DNA from: Devosia oryzisoli
GTDB lineage: Bacteria; Pseudomonadota; Alphaproteobacteria; Rhizobiales; Devosiaceae
NCBI RefSeq assembly: GCF_014837245.1
Contig: NZ_JACYFU010000003.1
Span: 310,001 to 374,000, forward strand
Direction of reading: 5' to 3'
Length of the DNA stretch: 64,000 bases
The translations under genes and the position numbers were made by a program. The notes under the pieces are model-generated. The model was not told the DNA's origin. It did not search any database and was given only the letters and a program-made list of their open reading frames with translations. This document shows, in pieces, positions 7,526-16,479 of the stretch (position 1 is the stretch's first letter; each line of letters opens with the position of its first letter).

Positions 7526-10324
7526 ATGGCTGATAACGACGACAAGCGTTCTGACGATACCGGCGCCAAGAAGACGCTGACCCTCAAGGGTGGCGCCGGC
7601 CTGGGCAATCGCCCGGGCATGTCGCGCGGCCCGTCACGATCGACTGTGGTCGTGGAAAAGCGGACCCGCGTGGTACCCAAGCCCAATGCCGCTCCGGGTG
7701 CGAGCAGTGGCCGCCCCGGTGGACAGGGCCGGCCCGGCCAGGGCCGGCCGATGCAGCAGCAACGCGCACCGATGGGCCTCAGCGCCGCGGAAGCCGAGGC
7801 ACGCCGCCAGGCGCTTGCCCAGGCTGGCGCCCGCCAAGCAGAAGACAAGGAGCGCTTTGCCGCCGAGGAAGCGCGCCGGATCGAGGACGACAACCGTCGC
7901 CGCCAGGTGCGCGAGGAAGCCGCGCGCCAGGAAGAAGAGCGTCGCCAGGCCGAGGAAGCCCGTCGGGTCGAAGACGGTGCCGAGCCAGCAGCGCCTGCCG
8001 AGCCGGAAGCGCCTGCCGCTCCCGCCCGCGAACCTTTCGTTCCTGCCAGCCAGCGAAATCCTGGTCCGTCCAGTGTTCGCACCGTGGCCGGACGTCCTGG
8101 CCAGTCGGCGCGGCCGCAGCGGTCCGAGCGTCCAACCGGTCGTCCCGGCGAAGGCGAGCGCCCCAGCTCGACCCGTCCCGCCAATACCCGCCCTGCGGGC
8201 TCGACCGGCACGCGTCCGGCGGGTACCGGCGCCCGGCCGACCGGTGACCGCCGTCCCGGCACAGGCATGGCGCCCATCGGCAACGTGCCTCCTGCCCCGC
8301 CCAGCGAGGCAGATGGCCGCCGGACTCGCACTGGTGCACCGCAGCAGCGTCCGACCACCGAGGCTGAACTCGAGAATGCCCGCCGCGCCAGCCGGGCCCA
8401 GCCGGAGCGCCCGACGCGTCGCGTGGACGACGGCTCCTCGCGCGGCCGCCTGACCGTTGCCAGCGCGACCACGGAAAGCGATCGTGATCGCGGACCCTCG
8501 CTGGCTGCCATGCGCCGCCGCCGTGACAAGAAGATGGGCCGCGGCGTTCAGGCGAACCAGCCCAAGATTAGCCGTGAGGTGATCATTCCCGAAGCCATTA
8601 CGGTGCAGGAGCTCGCCAACCGCATGGCCGAGCGCTCGGTCGACGTGATCAAGGTGCTGATGGCCCAGGGCCAGATGGTCAAGATCAACGACGTGATCGA
8701 CGCCGACACGGCTGAACTCATCGCCACCGATCTGGGCCACACGGTCAAGCGCGTTTCGGAAGCCGACGTGGAAGAAGGCCTCTTCGACCTTCCCTCGGAC
8801 GACAAGGCAGAAGACTTGGCCAATCGTGCCCCGGTGGTCACCATCATGGGCCACGTCGACCACGGCAAAACCTCGCTGCTCGACGCCATCCGTGAAGCCA
8901 ATGTCGTTTCGGGTGAAGCCGGCGGCATCACGCAGCACATCGGCGCCTATCAGGTCGAGAAGAACGGCAACAAGGTCACCTTCCTCGATACGCCGGGACA
9001 CGAGGCGTTTACCGCCATGCGCGCCCGCGGTGCTCAGGCGACCGATATCGCGGTCCTCGTCGTGGCGGCCGACGATGGCGTCATGCCGCAGACCATCGAA
9101 TCCATCAAGCATGCCAAGGCGGCCGGTGTCCCGATCATCGTGGCCATCAACAAGATGGACAAGCCGGAGGCCAATCCGCAGCGCGTCCGCACCGAACTGC
9201 TGCAGCACGAAGTGTTTGTGGAATCGATGGGCGGTGATGTGCTCGACGTGGAAGTGTCCGCCAAGACACGGGCTGGCCTCGACAAGCTGCTCGAAACCAT
9301 CCTGCTGCAAGCCGAAGTGCTTGAGCTCAAGGCACCGCATGATGGCCGCGCCGAGGGCCTCGTCATCGAAGCCAAGCTCGATAAGGGCCGTGGCGCCGTG
9401 GCAACGGTTCTGGTGCAGCGCGGGACGTTGCGGGTCGGCGATATTGTCGTGGCCGGCACCGAATTCGCCCGTGTCCGCGCCCTGATCGACGACAAGGGCG
9501 CCCAGACCAAGGAAGCTGGCCCGTCGGTTCCCGTGGAGGTTCTGGGCTTTTCCGGTGTGCCGAGTGCGGGCGACCGCTTCTCGGTAGTCGAGAACGAAGC
9601 GCGCGCCCGTGAGGTCACTGAATATCGCCAGCGTGCGATCCGCGAGAAGACTGCCGGTGGCGGCGCCACCAGTCTCGAGCAGATGATGAACCAGCTCAAG
9701 GCCTCTGGCATTTCCAAGTTCCCGCTGATCATCAAGGGCGACGTTCAGGGTTCGGTGGAAGCGATCGTCGCTTCGCTCAACAAGCTCTCGACCGACGAAG
9801 TGTCCGCACAGATCCTGTTCTCGGGCGTGGGCGGCATCACCGAAAGCGACGTGACGCTGGCCTCGGCCTCGAACGCGATCGTCATCGGCTTCAACGTGCG
9901 CGCCAACAAGCAGGCCAACGACCTCGCCACCCGCGACGGTATCGAAATCCGCTACTACAACATCATCTACGATCTCGTAGATGACGTGAAGAACGCGATG
10001 AGCGGTCTGCTCGCTCCGGAACGCCGGGAAACCTTCATCGGCTACGCCAAGATTCTGGAAGTCTTCCAGATCACCAAGGTGGGCAAGGTCGCCGGTTGTC
10101 AGGTCACTGAGGGTATCGTGGAACGTGGCGCCGGCGTGCGTCTCCTGCGCGACGACGTTGTCATCCACGAAGGCAAGCTCAAGACGCTCAAGCGCTTCAA
10201 GGACGAGGTCAAGGAAGTTCAGACCGGTCAGGAATGCGGCATGGCCTTCGAAAACTACGAAGACATCCGCGCAGGCGACGTCATCGAGTGCTTCCGCGTG
10301 GAGACCGTGCAGCGCACGCTGTAA
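7526..10324 (+). CDS. infB: Translation initiation factor IF-2
   Basis: IF-2 is the GTPase that places initiator tRNA on the 30S subunit. The 932-residue product has a long Pro/Arg/Ala-rich low-complexity N-terminal region (about residues 1-340, with coiled EEARRxEE repeats), an IF2_N domain ([15 protein letters not shown], about 355-405), and the G domain with GHVDHGKT (about 442), DTPGHEAF and NKMD. Domains II-IV follow ([21 protein letters not shown]-terminal [14 protein letters not shown]). The gene ends the operon: a strong terminator follows, while rbfA and truB, usual next neighbours, are absent. Confidence 0.97.
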   Translation: MADNDDKRSDDTGAKKTLTLKGGAGLGNRPGMSRGPSRSTVVVEKRTRVVPKPNAAPGASSGRPGGQGRPGQGRPMQQQRAPMGLSAAEAEARRQALAQAGARQAEDKERFAAEEARRIEDDNRRRQVREEAARQEEERRQAEEARRVEDGAEPAAPAEPEAPAAPAREPFVPASQRNPGPSSVRTVAGRPGQSARPQRSERPTGRPGEGERPSSTRPANTRPAGSTGTRPAGTGARPTGDRRPGTGMAPIGNVPPAPPSEADGRRTRTGAPQQRPTTEAELENARRASRAQPERPTRRVDDGSSRGRLTVASATTESDRDRGPSLAAMRRRRDKKMGRGVQANQPKISREVIIPEAITVQELANRMAERSVDVIKVLMAQGQMVKINDVIDADTAELIATDLGHTVKRVSEADVEEGLFDLPSDDKAEDLANRAPVVTIMGHVDHGKTSLLDAIREANVVSGEAGGITQHIGAYQVEKNGNKVTFLDTPGHEAFTAMRARGAQATDIAVLVVAADDGVMPQTIESIKHAKAAGVPIIVAINKMDKPEANPQRVRTELLQHEVFVESMGGDVLDVEVSAKTRAGLDKLLETILLQAEVLELKAPHDGRAEGLVIEAKLDKGRGAVATVLVQRGTLRVGDIVVAGTEFARVRALIDDKGAQTKEAGPSVPVEVLGFSGVPSAGDRFSVVENEARAREVTEYRQRAIREKTAGGGATSLEQMMNQLKASGISKFPLIIKGDVQGSVEAIVASLNKLSTDEVSAQILFSGVGGITESDVTLASASNAIVIGFNVRANKQANDLATRDGIEIRYYNIIYDLVDDVKNAMSGLLAPERRETFIGYAKILEVFQITKVGKVAGCQVTEGIVERGAGVRLLRDDVVIHEGKLKTLKRFKDEVKEVQTGQECGMAFENYEDIRAGDVIECFRVETVQRTL

Positions 10325-10344
10325 CGCTTCCACCTCCGCCAGTC

Positions 10345-10376
10345 AAAGGGCGCGGCCCTGGCCGCGCCCTTTTCGT
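10345..10376 (+). terminator. Intrinsic terminator after infB
   Basis: GGGCGCGGCC (10348-10357) pairs perfectly with GGCCGCGCCC (10360-10369), followed by TTTTCGTTTT. It lies 20 bases after the infB stop and closes the rimP operon. Confidence 0.85.
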
Positions 10377-10575
10377 TTTGCGAGGCCGTCGGGGAGGCCT
10401 GAGGCCTCTTCACAGCAGGCCCCTGCTCTTCAGCTACTTTCGAGAGCACGGGAAATACCGCACGAGGCCAAGGGCGAGGCTCACGCGCCGCTGAGGGCGG
10501 TGACTGCCAACGGCAGAAAAGTGTCGTCCTCGTTAACTGGTGCTCGGAACTGGCGGACCTCAGGAGGGCAAAGAA

Positions 10576-10605
10576 AAGGCCCGCTCGGAGGAGTGAGCGG
10601 GCCTT
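10576..10605 (-). terminator. Intrinsic terminator of the L,D-transpeptidase gene
   Basis: AAGGCCCGCTC (10576-10586) and GAGCGGGCCTT (10595-10605) form a perfect 11-base stem. On the minus strand it is followed by a T-rich tail (complement of 10571-10577). Confidence 0.8.
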
Positions 10606-10663
10606 GGGTCTGCCGGCGGCGGTGACTACGGTGATGGTGCCACCGGCGAACGCGAAAATGCTG

Positions 10664-11311
10664 TCAGTTGTAGACCACCACGCGCGTGCCCGTGGGAACG
10701 CGGGCATAGAGGTCGATGATGTCCTGGTTCATCAGGCGGATACAGCCCGACGACACATTGGTGCCGATCGTATAGGGCTCGGTCGTGCCATGGATACGGA
10801 ACAGGGTGTCAGCGCCGTTCTTGTAGAGATAAAGCGCCCGCGGCCCGAGTGGGTTGGTCGGGCCTCCGTCCATGCCGTCGGCATAGGGGCCATATCGGTC
10901 AGGTTCGCGTTTGATCATGGCTTGCGTCGGCGTCCAGCGCGGCCATTGCGCTTTGCGGCCGATATAGGCGTTGCCACGGAATACCAGCGCCTCGGACTTG
11001 CCGACGCCAACCCCGTAGCGCAAAGCGCGCCCGCCTTCCATGACGAGATAGAGGTAGTGGTTTGGCGTATCGACCACAATGGTGCCGGGCTTTTCACCGG
11101 TTGGATCGGGCACTTCCTGACGCCACCACCGCGGGTCGACCCGCCGGAGATCCATGGCGGGAACCACATGCTCCCCGTCGATCATCTGACCATACATGCG
11201 CTGGTAGTAGGGGTCGATCACCGGCTCCTGGACGACCGGCTGGCGGGTGGTGGAGCAGGCTGCAAGCGCAGTGGAAGACAGGCCGAGCAGAAACAGGCGG
11301 CGGGAAATCAA
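10664..11311 (-). CDS. L,D-transpeptidase, Tat-type lipoprotein (YkuD/ErfK family)
   Basis: L,D-transpeptidases form 3-3 cross-links in peptidoglycan or attach proteins to it. The catalytic region has the YkuD motif with RIHGTTEP (His near 174) and SSGCIRL (Cys near 190). A TTG at 11311 preceded by AGAGG gives MISRRLFLLGLSSTALAAC: an SRRxFL twin-arginine motif and an LAAC lipobox with Cys19, so the protein is probably Tat-exported and lipidated. The open frame extends back to 11494, but that part has no family resemblance; a GTG 24 bases upstream of the TTG is another possibility. It lies downstream of pnp on the same strand. Confidence 0.88.
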   Translation of the reverse strand: MISRRLFLLGLSSTALAACSTTRQPVVQEPVIDPYYQRMYGQMIDGEHVVPAMDLRRVDPRWWRQEVPDPTGEKPGTIVVDTPNHYLYLVMEGGRALRYGVGVGKSEALVFRGNAYIGRKAQWPRWTPTQAMIKREPDRYGPYADGMDGGPTNPLGPRALYLYKNGADTLFRIHGTTEPYTIGTNVSSGCIRLMNQDIIDLYARVPTGTRVVVYN

Positions 11312-11480
11312 TACGGAACCTCTGGAACACACGAGTTGAGAGCGGCGGTCCGTGAGCCGGACGCGTTTGCAGCAGTTATTGCTTGAGGGGTTTAACGTGG
11401 CACGAACGGGGCAGTTCCTCGCCTCAATTTGATGAGGGCCGCCACAGTTGCCTAAAAGGCACAATTGGTTAACGATACGG

Positions 11481-11509
11481 AAAAGACCGGGCATGAGCCC
11501 GGCCTTTTC
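11481..11509 (-). terminator. Intrinsic terminator of pnp
   Basis: On the minus strand GGCCGGGC and GCCCGGTC form a stem with a 4-base loop, followed by TTTTCC. It starts about 20 bases after the pnp stop. The rest of the 218-base gap to the transpeptidase gene holds a small palindrome TGCCT-aaa-AGGCA (11449-11461) and no gene. Confidence 0.75.
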
Positions 11510-11529
11510 AACGCATGAATGTGCCTGCC

Positions 11530-13674
11530 TTACTCGGCGGCGTCTTCCTTGGCATCCTTGGCAATTTCCTTGCCGGTGGCCTGATCGACCACCTTCATGG
11601 AGAGGCGGACCTTACCGCGCTCGTCGAAGCCCAGGAGCTTGACCCAGACCTTGTCGCCTTCCTTGACCACGTCGGTGGTCTTGGCAACGCGCTGATCGGC
11701 CAGCTGGCTGATGTGCACGAGGCCGTCCTTGGCGCCGAAGAAGTTGACGAAGGCGCCGAAGTCCGCGGTCTTGACGACCGTGCCCTGGTAGATGGCATTG
11801 ACTTCCGGTTCGTCGGTGATGGAGCGAATCCACTTGATGGCTGCTTCGATCTGCGAGCCGTCGGACGACGACACCTTGACCGTACCATCGTCTTCGATGT
11901 TGATCTTGGCCCCTGTCTTTTCGACGATCTCGCGGATCACCTTGCCGCCGGTGCCGATCACTTCACGGATCTTGTCGGTCGGGATCTTGAGGGTCTCGAT
12001 GCGCGGAGCGAACTCGCCCACCTCACCGCGGCTCTCGTTGATCGCCTTGGCCATCTCACCCAGAATGTGGATGCGGCCGTCCTTGGCCTGTGCCAGCGCG
12101 ACCTTCATGATCTCTTCGGTAATGCCGGCGATCTTGATGTCCATCTGCAGGGACGTGACACCCTCGGAGGTACCGGCAACCTTGAAGTCCATGTCGCCAA
12201 GGTGATCCTCGTCGCCGAGGATATCGCTCAGGACGGCATATTTCTCGCCTTCGAGGATCAGGCCCATGGCGATACCGGCAACCGGACGCTTCATCGGCAC
12301 GCCGGCATCCATCAGCGCCAGCGAGGTGCCGCAGACGGTAGCCATGGAGGACGAGCCGTTGGACTCGGTGATCTCCGAGACGACGCGCAGCGTGTAGGGG
12401 AATTCCTCGATCGAGGGACGGATCGGGTTGATGGCGCGCCAGGCGAGCTTTCCGTGGCCGATTTCGCGACGGCCCGGAGACCCCATGCGACCCGCTTCAC
12501 CCACCGAGTAGGGAGGGAAGTTGTAGTGCAGCAGGAAGTTCTGCTTGTAGGTGCCTTCGAGCGAGTCGATGAACTGTTCGTCATCGGCCGTACCGAGCGT
12601 GGCAACCACCAGCGCCTGGGTTTCCCCACGCGTGAAGATAGCCGAGCCGTGGGTGCGCGGCAGCACGCCAACTTCCGCCAGGATCGGGCGCACCGTCTTG
12701 GTGTCGCGGCCGTCGATGCGGCTGCCGGTGTCGAGGATGTTCCAGCGCACAATCTTGGCCTGGAGGTTGTGCACCACTTCACTCAGGGCCTCGGCGGCAA
12801 CGTCACCAGCTTCGATCTTGGCAGCGAAGGCTTCCTTGACCTTGGCGTTGGCAGCGTCCACGGCAGCGTAGCGCTGCTGCTTGTCGGTAATCTGGTAGGC
12901 GGCGCGCAGATCGGCCTCGGCAATGCCAAGGACTTCCTTTTCCAGCTCCGAGTAGTCGGGGGCCGTGAAGTCACGCGGCTCCTTGGCGGCCAGTTCGGCC
13001 AGCTTGATGATGGCGTCGATGACCTTCTTGCCTTCGGCGTGACCGAACATCACGGCGCCCAGCATGATCTCCTCGGACAGCTCCTGGGCCTCCGATTCCA
13101 CCATCAGCACGGCATCGGCCGTACCGGCCATGACGAGGTCGAGCTTGCTGTCGGCGCGACGGTCGACCGGCAGGTTCAACACGTATTCGCCGTTCACATA
13201 ACCGACCCGTGCGGCGCCGATCGGACCCATGAAGGGGACGCCCGAAATGGTCAGCGCGGCGGAAGCGGCGACCATGGAGAGCACGTCAGGATTGTTTTCC
13301 ATGTCGTGCTGCAGAACGGTGATGACCACCTGGGTCTCGTTCATGTAGCCGTCAGGAAAGAGCGGCCGGATCGGACGGTCGATGAGACGCGAGACCAGCG
13401 TCTCGTTTTCGGTCGGACGGCCTTCGCGCTTGAAATACCCGCCTGGGATCTTGCCGGCGGCGAAGTACTTTTCCTGGTAGTTGACGGTCAGAGGGAAGAA
13501 GCCCTGGCCCGGCTTTGGAGCCTTGGCGCTGACGACGGTGGCCAGAACCACGGTTTCACCCAGCGTGGCGAGGACGGCGCCATCAGCCTGACGGGCGATC
13601 TTGCCGGTCTCAAGGGTGAGGGGCTGGCCGCCCCAGTTCAGTTCCACCTTGTGGTGATCGAATTTGATCGACAT
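11530..13674 (-). CDS. pnp: Polyribonucleotide nucleotidyltransferase (PNPase)
   Basis: PNPase degrades RNA 3' to 5' by phosphorolysis as a trimer, often with RNase E. The 714-residue product has two RNase PH domains ([36 protein letters not shown] in the first; [30 protein letters not shown] in the second, which holds the active site), a KH domain ([20 protein letters not shown]) and a C-terminal S1 domain ([19 protein letters not shown]). The ATG at 13674 ([12 protein letters not shown]) follows GGAAAGA; the frame is open further upstream but without similarity. It follows rpsO, as usual, but points toward infB. Confidence 0.97.
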   Translation of the reverse strand: MSIKFDHHKVELNWGGQPLTLETGKIARQADGAVLATLGETVVLATVVSAKAPKPGQGFFPLTVNYQEKYFAAGKIPGGYFKREGRPTENETLVSRLIDRPIRPLFPDGYMNETQVVITVLQHDMENNPDVLSMVAASAALTISGVPFMGPIGAARVGYVNGEYVLNLPVDRRADSKLDLVMAGTADAVLMVESEAQELSEEIMLGAVMFGHAEGKKVIDAIIKLAELAAKEPRDFTAPDYSELEKEVLGIAEADLRAAYQITDKQQRYAAVDAANAKVKEAFAAKIEAGDVAAEALSEVVHNLQAKIVRWNILDTGSRIDGRDTKTVRPILAEVGVLPRTHGSAIFTRGETQALVVATLGTADDEQFIDSLEGTYKQNFLLHYNFPPYSVGEAGRMGSPGRREIGHGKLAWRAINPIRPSIEEFPYTLRVVSEITESNGSSSMATVCGTSLALMDAGVPMKRPVAGIAMGLILEGEKYAVLSDILGDEDHLGDMDFKVAGTSEGVTSLQMDIKIAGITEEIMKVALAQAKDGRIHILGEMAKAINESRGEVGEFAPRIETLKIPTDKIREVIGTGGKVIREIVEKTGAKINIEDDGTVKVSSSDGSQIEAAIKWIRSITDEPEVNAIYQGTVVKTADFGAFVNFFGAKDGLVHISQLADQRVAKTTDVVKEGDKVWVKLLGFDERGKVRLSMKVVDQATGKEIAKDAKEDAAE

Positions 13675-13980
13675 GTGTTGTCTTTCCATTCTGCCGGAAG
13701 AGCGGGAACGCGGGAGAGGCAAGGCCCCGCGAACTCGACCGGTGTGCCCGCACCGGCGCCGCACCCCATGTGCGCGCCGGCTCAAAATCAGGCACGGGTT
13801 CTGTTTTGGCAGGACAGAACATGGGCAAGACAATGAGCCTCTCCGCTGCGGAAGGGGCTGATAATCCTGCCATGCTCCGGCACTGCCGGCCTTGAGAAAC
13901 GCGGAACGGTCCGGCGCTTCGTTACCCCTAATGGGCGACCGGCGCGGAAGCAGAGCCTCCGCGCCGGCAAAACCTTGAGA
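13675..13980. other. rpsO-pnp intercistronic region
   Basis: These 306 bases hold no credible gene. They contain the strong hairpin after rpsO (13939-13967) and a second one pairing GTTCTGT (13798-13804) with ACAGAAC (13814-13820). In enterobacteria this interval carries a terminator, the pnp promoter and an RNase III-cleaved hairpin through which PNPase represses itself; a comparable role is possible here. Confidence 0.5.
13939..13967 (-). terminator. Strong hairpin after rpsO
   Basis: CCGGCGCGGA (13939-13948) pairs perfectly with TCCGCGCCGG (13958-13967). There is no U-tract on the minus strand, so it may be a processing or stabilising hairpin rather than a terminator. Confidence 0.5.
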
Positions 13981-14250
13981 CTAGCGACGCAGACCGAGCT
14001 TTTCGATCAACGTCTTGTAGCGGTTCTCGTCCACCTTCTTGAGGTAGTCGAGAAGCCGGCGGCGGGTCGAAACAAGCTTCAGCAGGCCACGACGGGAGTG
14101 GTTGTCCTTGTTGTGGTCCTTGAAGTGCTCGGTGAGGTTCGCAATGCGCTCGGACAAGATGGCAACCTGGACTTCCGGCGATCCGGTGTCGTTGGCCTTG
14201 GTGGCGTATTCCTGAATGAGCTGCGACTTGCGTTCTGCAGTGATCGACAT
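13981..14250 (-). CDS. rpsO: 30S ribosomal protein S15
   Basis: S15 binds 16S rRNA early in 30S assembly. The 89-residue product [18 protein letters not shown] has the signatures [45 protein letters not shown] and ends KLGLRR. The ATG at 14250 follows GGAAAGGA. The open frame extends upstream to 14316 without family similarity. pnp follows on the same strand after about 300 bases. Confidence 0.97.
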   Translation of the reverse strand: MSITAERKSQLIQEYATKANDTGSPEVQVAILSERIANLTEHFKDHNKDNHSRRGLLKLVSTRRRLLDYLKKVDENRYKTLIEKLGLRR

Positions 14251-14393
14251 CGGGCAATCCTTTCCTGTTACAGGAGGGTGGCCGCCCCAGCCGGGATGTC
14301 GTCCAGGTGGGGCCAAGGTTTTGGCTTCGGGGGGGCAATACCCTGCCGAAACTGGGCCTCCCTATAGGACAAAAGCCCTCTCTTGGCCAGACT

Positions 14394-16121
14394 TTATTGA
14401 ACGCGGGCCGGATCGTCGGGGAGCTCGGCGGCAAAGGCGGGATCGAGGGCGGCAAGCGGAATGACAAAGCGCCATCCAAAGCCATCGGCGTGAGGATCGC
14501 GCTCGACCGTCGCCTCGAGAGCGCCACCGACCATGGCGCGCAGCACCGTGGTTCCGAACCCCTCGGGGCCGGCCTCCTCGAGCGGGCGCGATAGGTGTTC
14601 GCGCCACTCCATCCGCAAAAAGCCCTCTTCCACCTGCCATGCGACATTCAGAAGGCCGCGAGGATCGGTAAAGGCGCCGAAGCGCATGGCGTTGGTGGCC
14701 AACTCGTGCAGCGCCATCCCAAGGATTTGCGCACCTTGCGGATTGATGCGAATGTCTTGTCCCGAAATGACGACCCGGTTGGGCGGATGGGGCAGGAACG
14801 GCGCCAGTTGCAGGTCTACCAATTCCCGCAGCGATACGCCGGCCCGCCCGTGGGCCAGCAGCAGATCGGTCGACCGCGCCAGCCCCATGATGCGGCGCTC
14901 CAGCGATTGGACATAGACGCCGATATCGCTGGTGCCGCGAGCTGTCTGCTTGGCCATGGCCGCGATGACGGCCATCTGGTTCTTGGAGCGGTGGGCCAGC
15001 TCGCGCATCAAAAAGCGGATGTCGCGCTCCGCCGCCAGACGCCGCTGAGAAGCCTCGGCAAGGGAAAACGATACGTCGGCAATTTCAGTAACAGGGTAAG
15101 AGCGGGCGTGAACGGCCTCTCCGCGACCAAGCCTCTGCGCGTCCCGCCGCAGGCCCAGCACCGATTGGCCAATCCGCTGTGCGATAAGAAAAGCCACCGC
15201 CGACGCCGCCACAGCCATCACCATTCCCCATGCCGCTAGCTGCAGCAGGGAATCCTGCAAGGGACGCTGCACCTGGGCGGCCGACGCCCAGGCCACAATG
15301 CGCCATCCCGTCAGACCCGAGCGCCATTCGGCAGTAACGACATCCTCGCCGCCGAAACGTTCCTGCGTCCACGCATCTGACCCGAGGCCAGGGCCTTCGC
15401 GCCGCAGCGGCAGATCGGCCCCAGTTTCCAGCTCCGGTCCGGTAGCGGCGATAATCCGGTTGTCACCATCGACGAGGGCCGCATGCCAGCCATCTGGCAG
15501 CTGGCGCGATTGCAATGCGGGCATCAGATTGCTGGCGTTTTGCGTCAGCCCCAAGAGGACTGCAGGGTCAGTCCCCTGTATCGGCAGCCAGACAGTGAAT
15601 ACATAGGCTTTGGCCACTTGCCCAAAAAACAAGCCTGAAGTGGTGGCGGCGCCCCTTTCCAGCGCCCGTGCCGGCGTCGTCGGATCCGAAGATTTGCCCA
15701 GGGCTCCGCCAAAAGGTACGCGGGTATTCAGCAGTTGCTGAAAGGAGTCATCCAGCGCCAGAAGGTAAGCGCCCGTACCTGCGAGCGCCTTGATGGCCCG
15801 ATCGTAGAAGGTGGAAAGGTCGCCGTCCTGCATGGATTGGGTGGTGGAGAGCACGCGCAGGGTCGTGGCCATACCCGAAATGTCACGATCCACCGACTGC
15901 CCTATTGCCTGCACGGTTGCGTTCGTGAGCGCCCGCACCACGTCCTGCTGCGCATCATTGGAGCGGTTGAGCAGCACCAGTGCAACGGCGAGCGCTGGAA
16001 TGAGGATGACGAGAACAAGGGCGAACAGGTACAGAGCGACCGGTCCAGACGGAGCCCGCCGCCCTCCGGCTGGTGAGCTTTTGGGCCCCTCGTCGGCCCT
16101 TGCGGCGCGTCCGTCCGCCAT
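14394..16121 (-). CDS. Membrane sensor histidine kinase, HisKA_2/HWE type
   Basis: The 575-residue protein has a membrane segment near residues 28-50, a periplasmic sensor region (about 51-295, dCache-like by its length and position), a second membrane segment (about 298-320), a HAMP-like linker, an H-box LMRELAHRSKNQMAVIAAMAKQ with His near 377, and an N-box HELATNAMRFGA near 470. HisKA_2 kinases in alphaproteobacteria often feed the PhyR-NepR-EcfG general stress response. No response regulator is adjacent. The ATG at 16121 has a strong GGAGGTGAG site. The small stress-type gene lies just upstream. The signal sensed is unknown. Confidence 0.88.
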   Translation of the reverse strand: MADGRAARADEGPKSSPAGGRRAPSGPVALYLFALVLVILIPALAVALVLLNRSNDAQQDVVRALTNATVQAIGQSVDRDISGMATTLRVLSTTQSMQDGDLSTFYDRAIKALAGTGAYLLALDDSFQQLLNTRVPFGGALGKSSDPTTPARALERGAATTSGLFFGQVAKAYVFTVWLPIQGTDPAVLLGLTQNASNLMPALQSRQLPDGWHAALVDGDNRIIAATGPELETGADLPLRREGPGLGSDAWTQERFGGEDVVTAEWRSGLTGWRIVAWASAAQVQRPLQDSLLQLAAWGMVMAVAASAVAFLIAQRIGQSVLGLRRDAQRLGRGEAVHARSYPVTEIADVSFSLAEASQRRLAAERDIRFLMRELAHRSKNQMAVIAAMAKQTARGTSDIGVYVQSLERRIMGLARSTDLLLAHGRAGVSLRELVDLQLAPFLPHPPNRVVISGQDIRINPQGAQILGMALHELATNAMRFGAFTDPRGLLNVAWQVEEGFLRMEWREHLSRPLEEAGPEGFGTTVLRAMVGGALEATVERDPHADGFGWRFVIPLAALDPAFAAELPDDPARVQ

Positions 16122-16149
16122 AACTCACCTCCGGATTTGCGATGTTTGG

Positions 16150-16175
16150 CGCAAACTATTGCGTCCAACGCAAAC
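16150..16175. repeat. Direct and inverted repeats upstream of the histidine kinase
   Basis: CGCAAAC occurs at 16150-16156 and again at 16169-16175, and TTGCGT-cca-ACGCAA (16159-16173) is a perfect inverted repeat between them. The cluster is about 30 bases before the kinase start and could be an operator. Confidence 0.35.
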
Positions 16176-16184
16176 CGTTATGTT

Positions 16185-16382
16185 CTAGTACTTTGCGCTG
16201 GAGTCGCTGGCCGGAAAGCTCTCGTCTACCGCCTCGTCCGTCTTGTCCCAGTTCTTGGGCTTGTCCGCCATGGCGTCAGGACCGGCATTGCGGACCTGGA
16301 CGGGCGAATCCTTCGGACCCGGTTTAGTCATGTCGCGATCAGCAGCGGCGGCGTTGTCAGCGTTTTTTTTCTGATTGGTCAT
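16185..16382 (-). CDS. Small hydrophilic protein with C-terminal ESFPASD motif
   Basis: The 65-residue product MTNQKKNADNAAAADRD is highly charged, has no signal peptide and ends DEAVDESFPASDSSAKY. The D-E-x-x-x-E-S-F-P-A-S-D ending occurs in many short hypothetical proteins of Rhizobiales, often linked to stress or stationary-phase expression; the function is unknown. The ATG at 16382 has AAGGATG seven bases upstream. The frame extends upstream to 16532, which would include antisense miaB sequence, so I reject that start. The histidine kinase is next downstream. Confidence 0.75.
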   Translation of the reverse strand: MTNQKKNADNAAAADRDMTKPGPKDSPVQVRNAGPDAMADKPKNWDKTDEAVDESFPASDSSAKY

Positions 16383-16412
16383 GGCAGCATCCTTTCGCCC
16401 TTGGATGTGATA

Positions 16413-16438
16413 CAACACACTGCCTTCGAGGGAGTTGC
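16413..16438 (-). promoter_or_regulatory. Degenerate EcfG-like promoter upstream of the ESFPASD gene
   Basis: On the minus strand GCAAC, a 16-base spacer and TGTT resemble the general-stress promoter GGAAC-N16/17-CGTT, with one mismatch in each half. It lies about 32-56 bases before the start codon. This is weak on its own. Confidence 0.25.
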
Positions 16439-16479
16439 AGGCCGTAGCATCACGCTTGGCAGTCTGGTAAAGAGCCGCC

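Larger units (their letters stand above)
10325..10663. other. Gene-free stretch between convergent infB and the transpeptidase gene
   Basis: I see no credible gene in these 339 bases. They hold the infB terminator at the left, the minus-strand transpeptidase terminator at the right, and about 200 bases of unstructured GC-rich sequence between. The usual rbfA and truB genes would sit here. Confidence 0.6.

Noticed and set aside
7634..10333. 899-codon minus-strand frame antisense to infB
   Set aside because: Mirror of infB; no protein signature.
11515..13836. 773-codon open frame on the plus strand, antisense to pnp
   Set aside because: It is the mirror of the pnp coding sequence, with low-complexity His/Asp/Gly-rich content and no motifs; high GC and codon bias keep antisense frames open.
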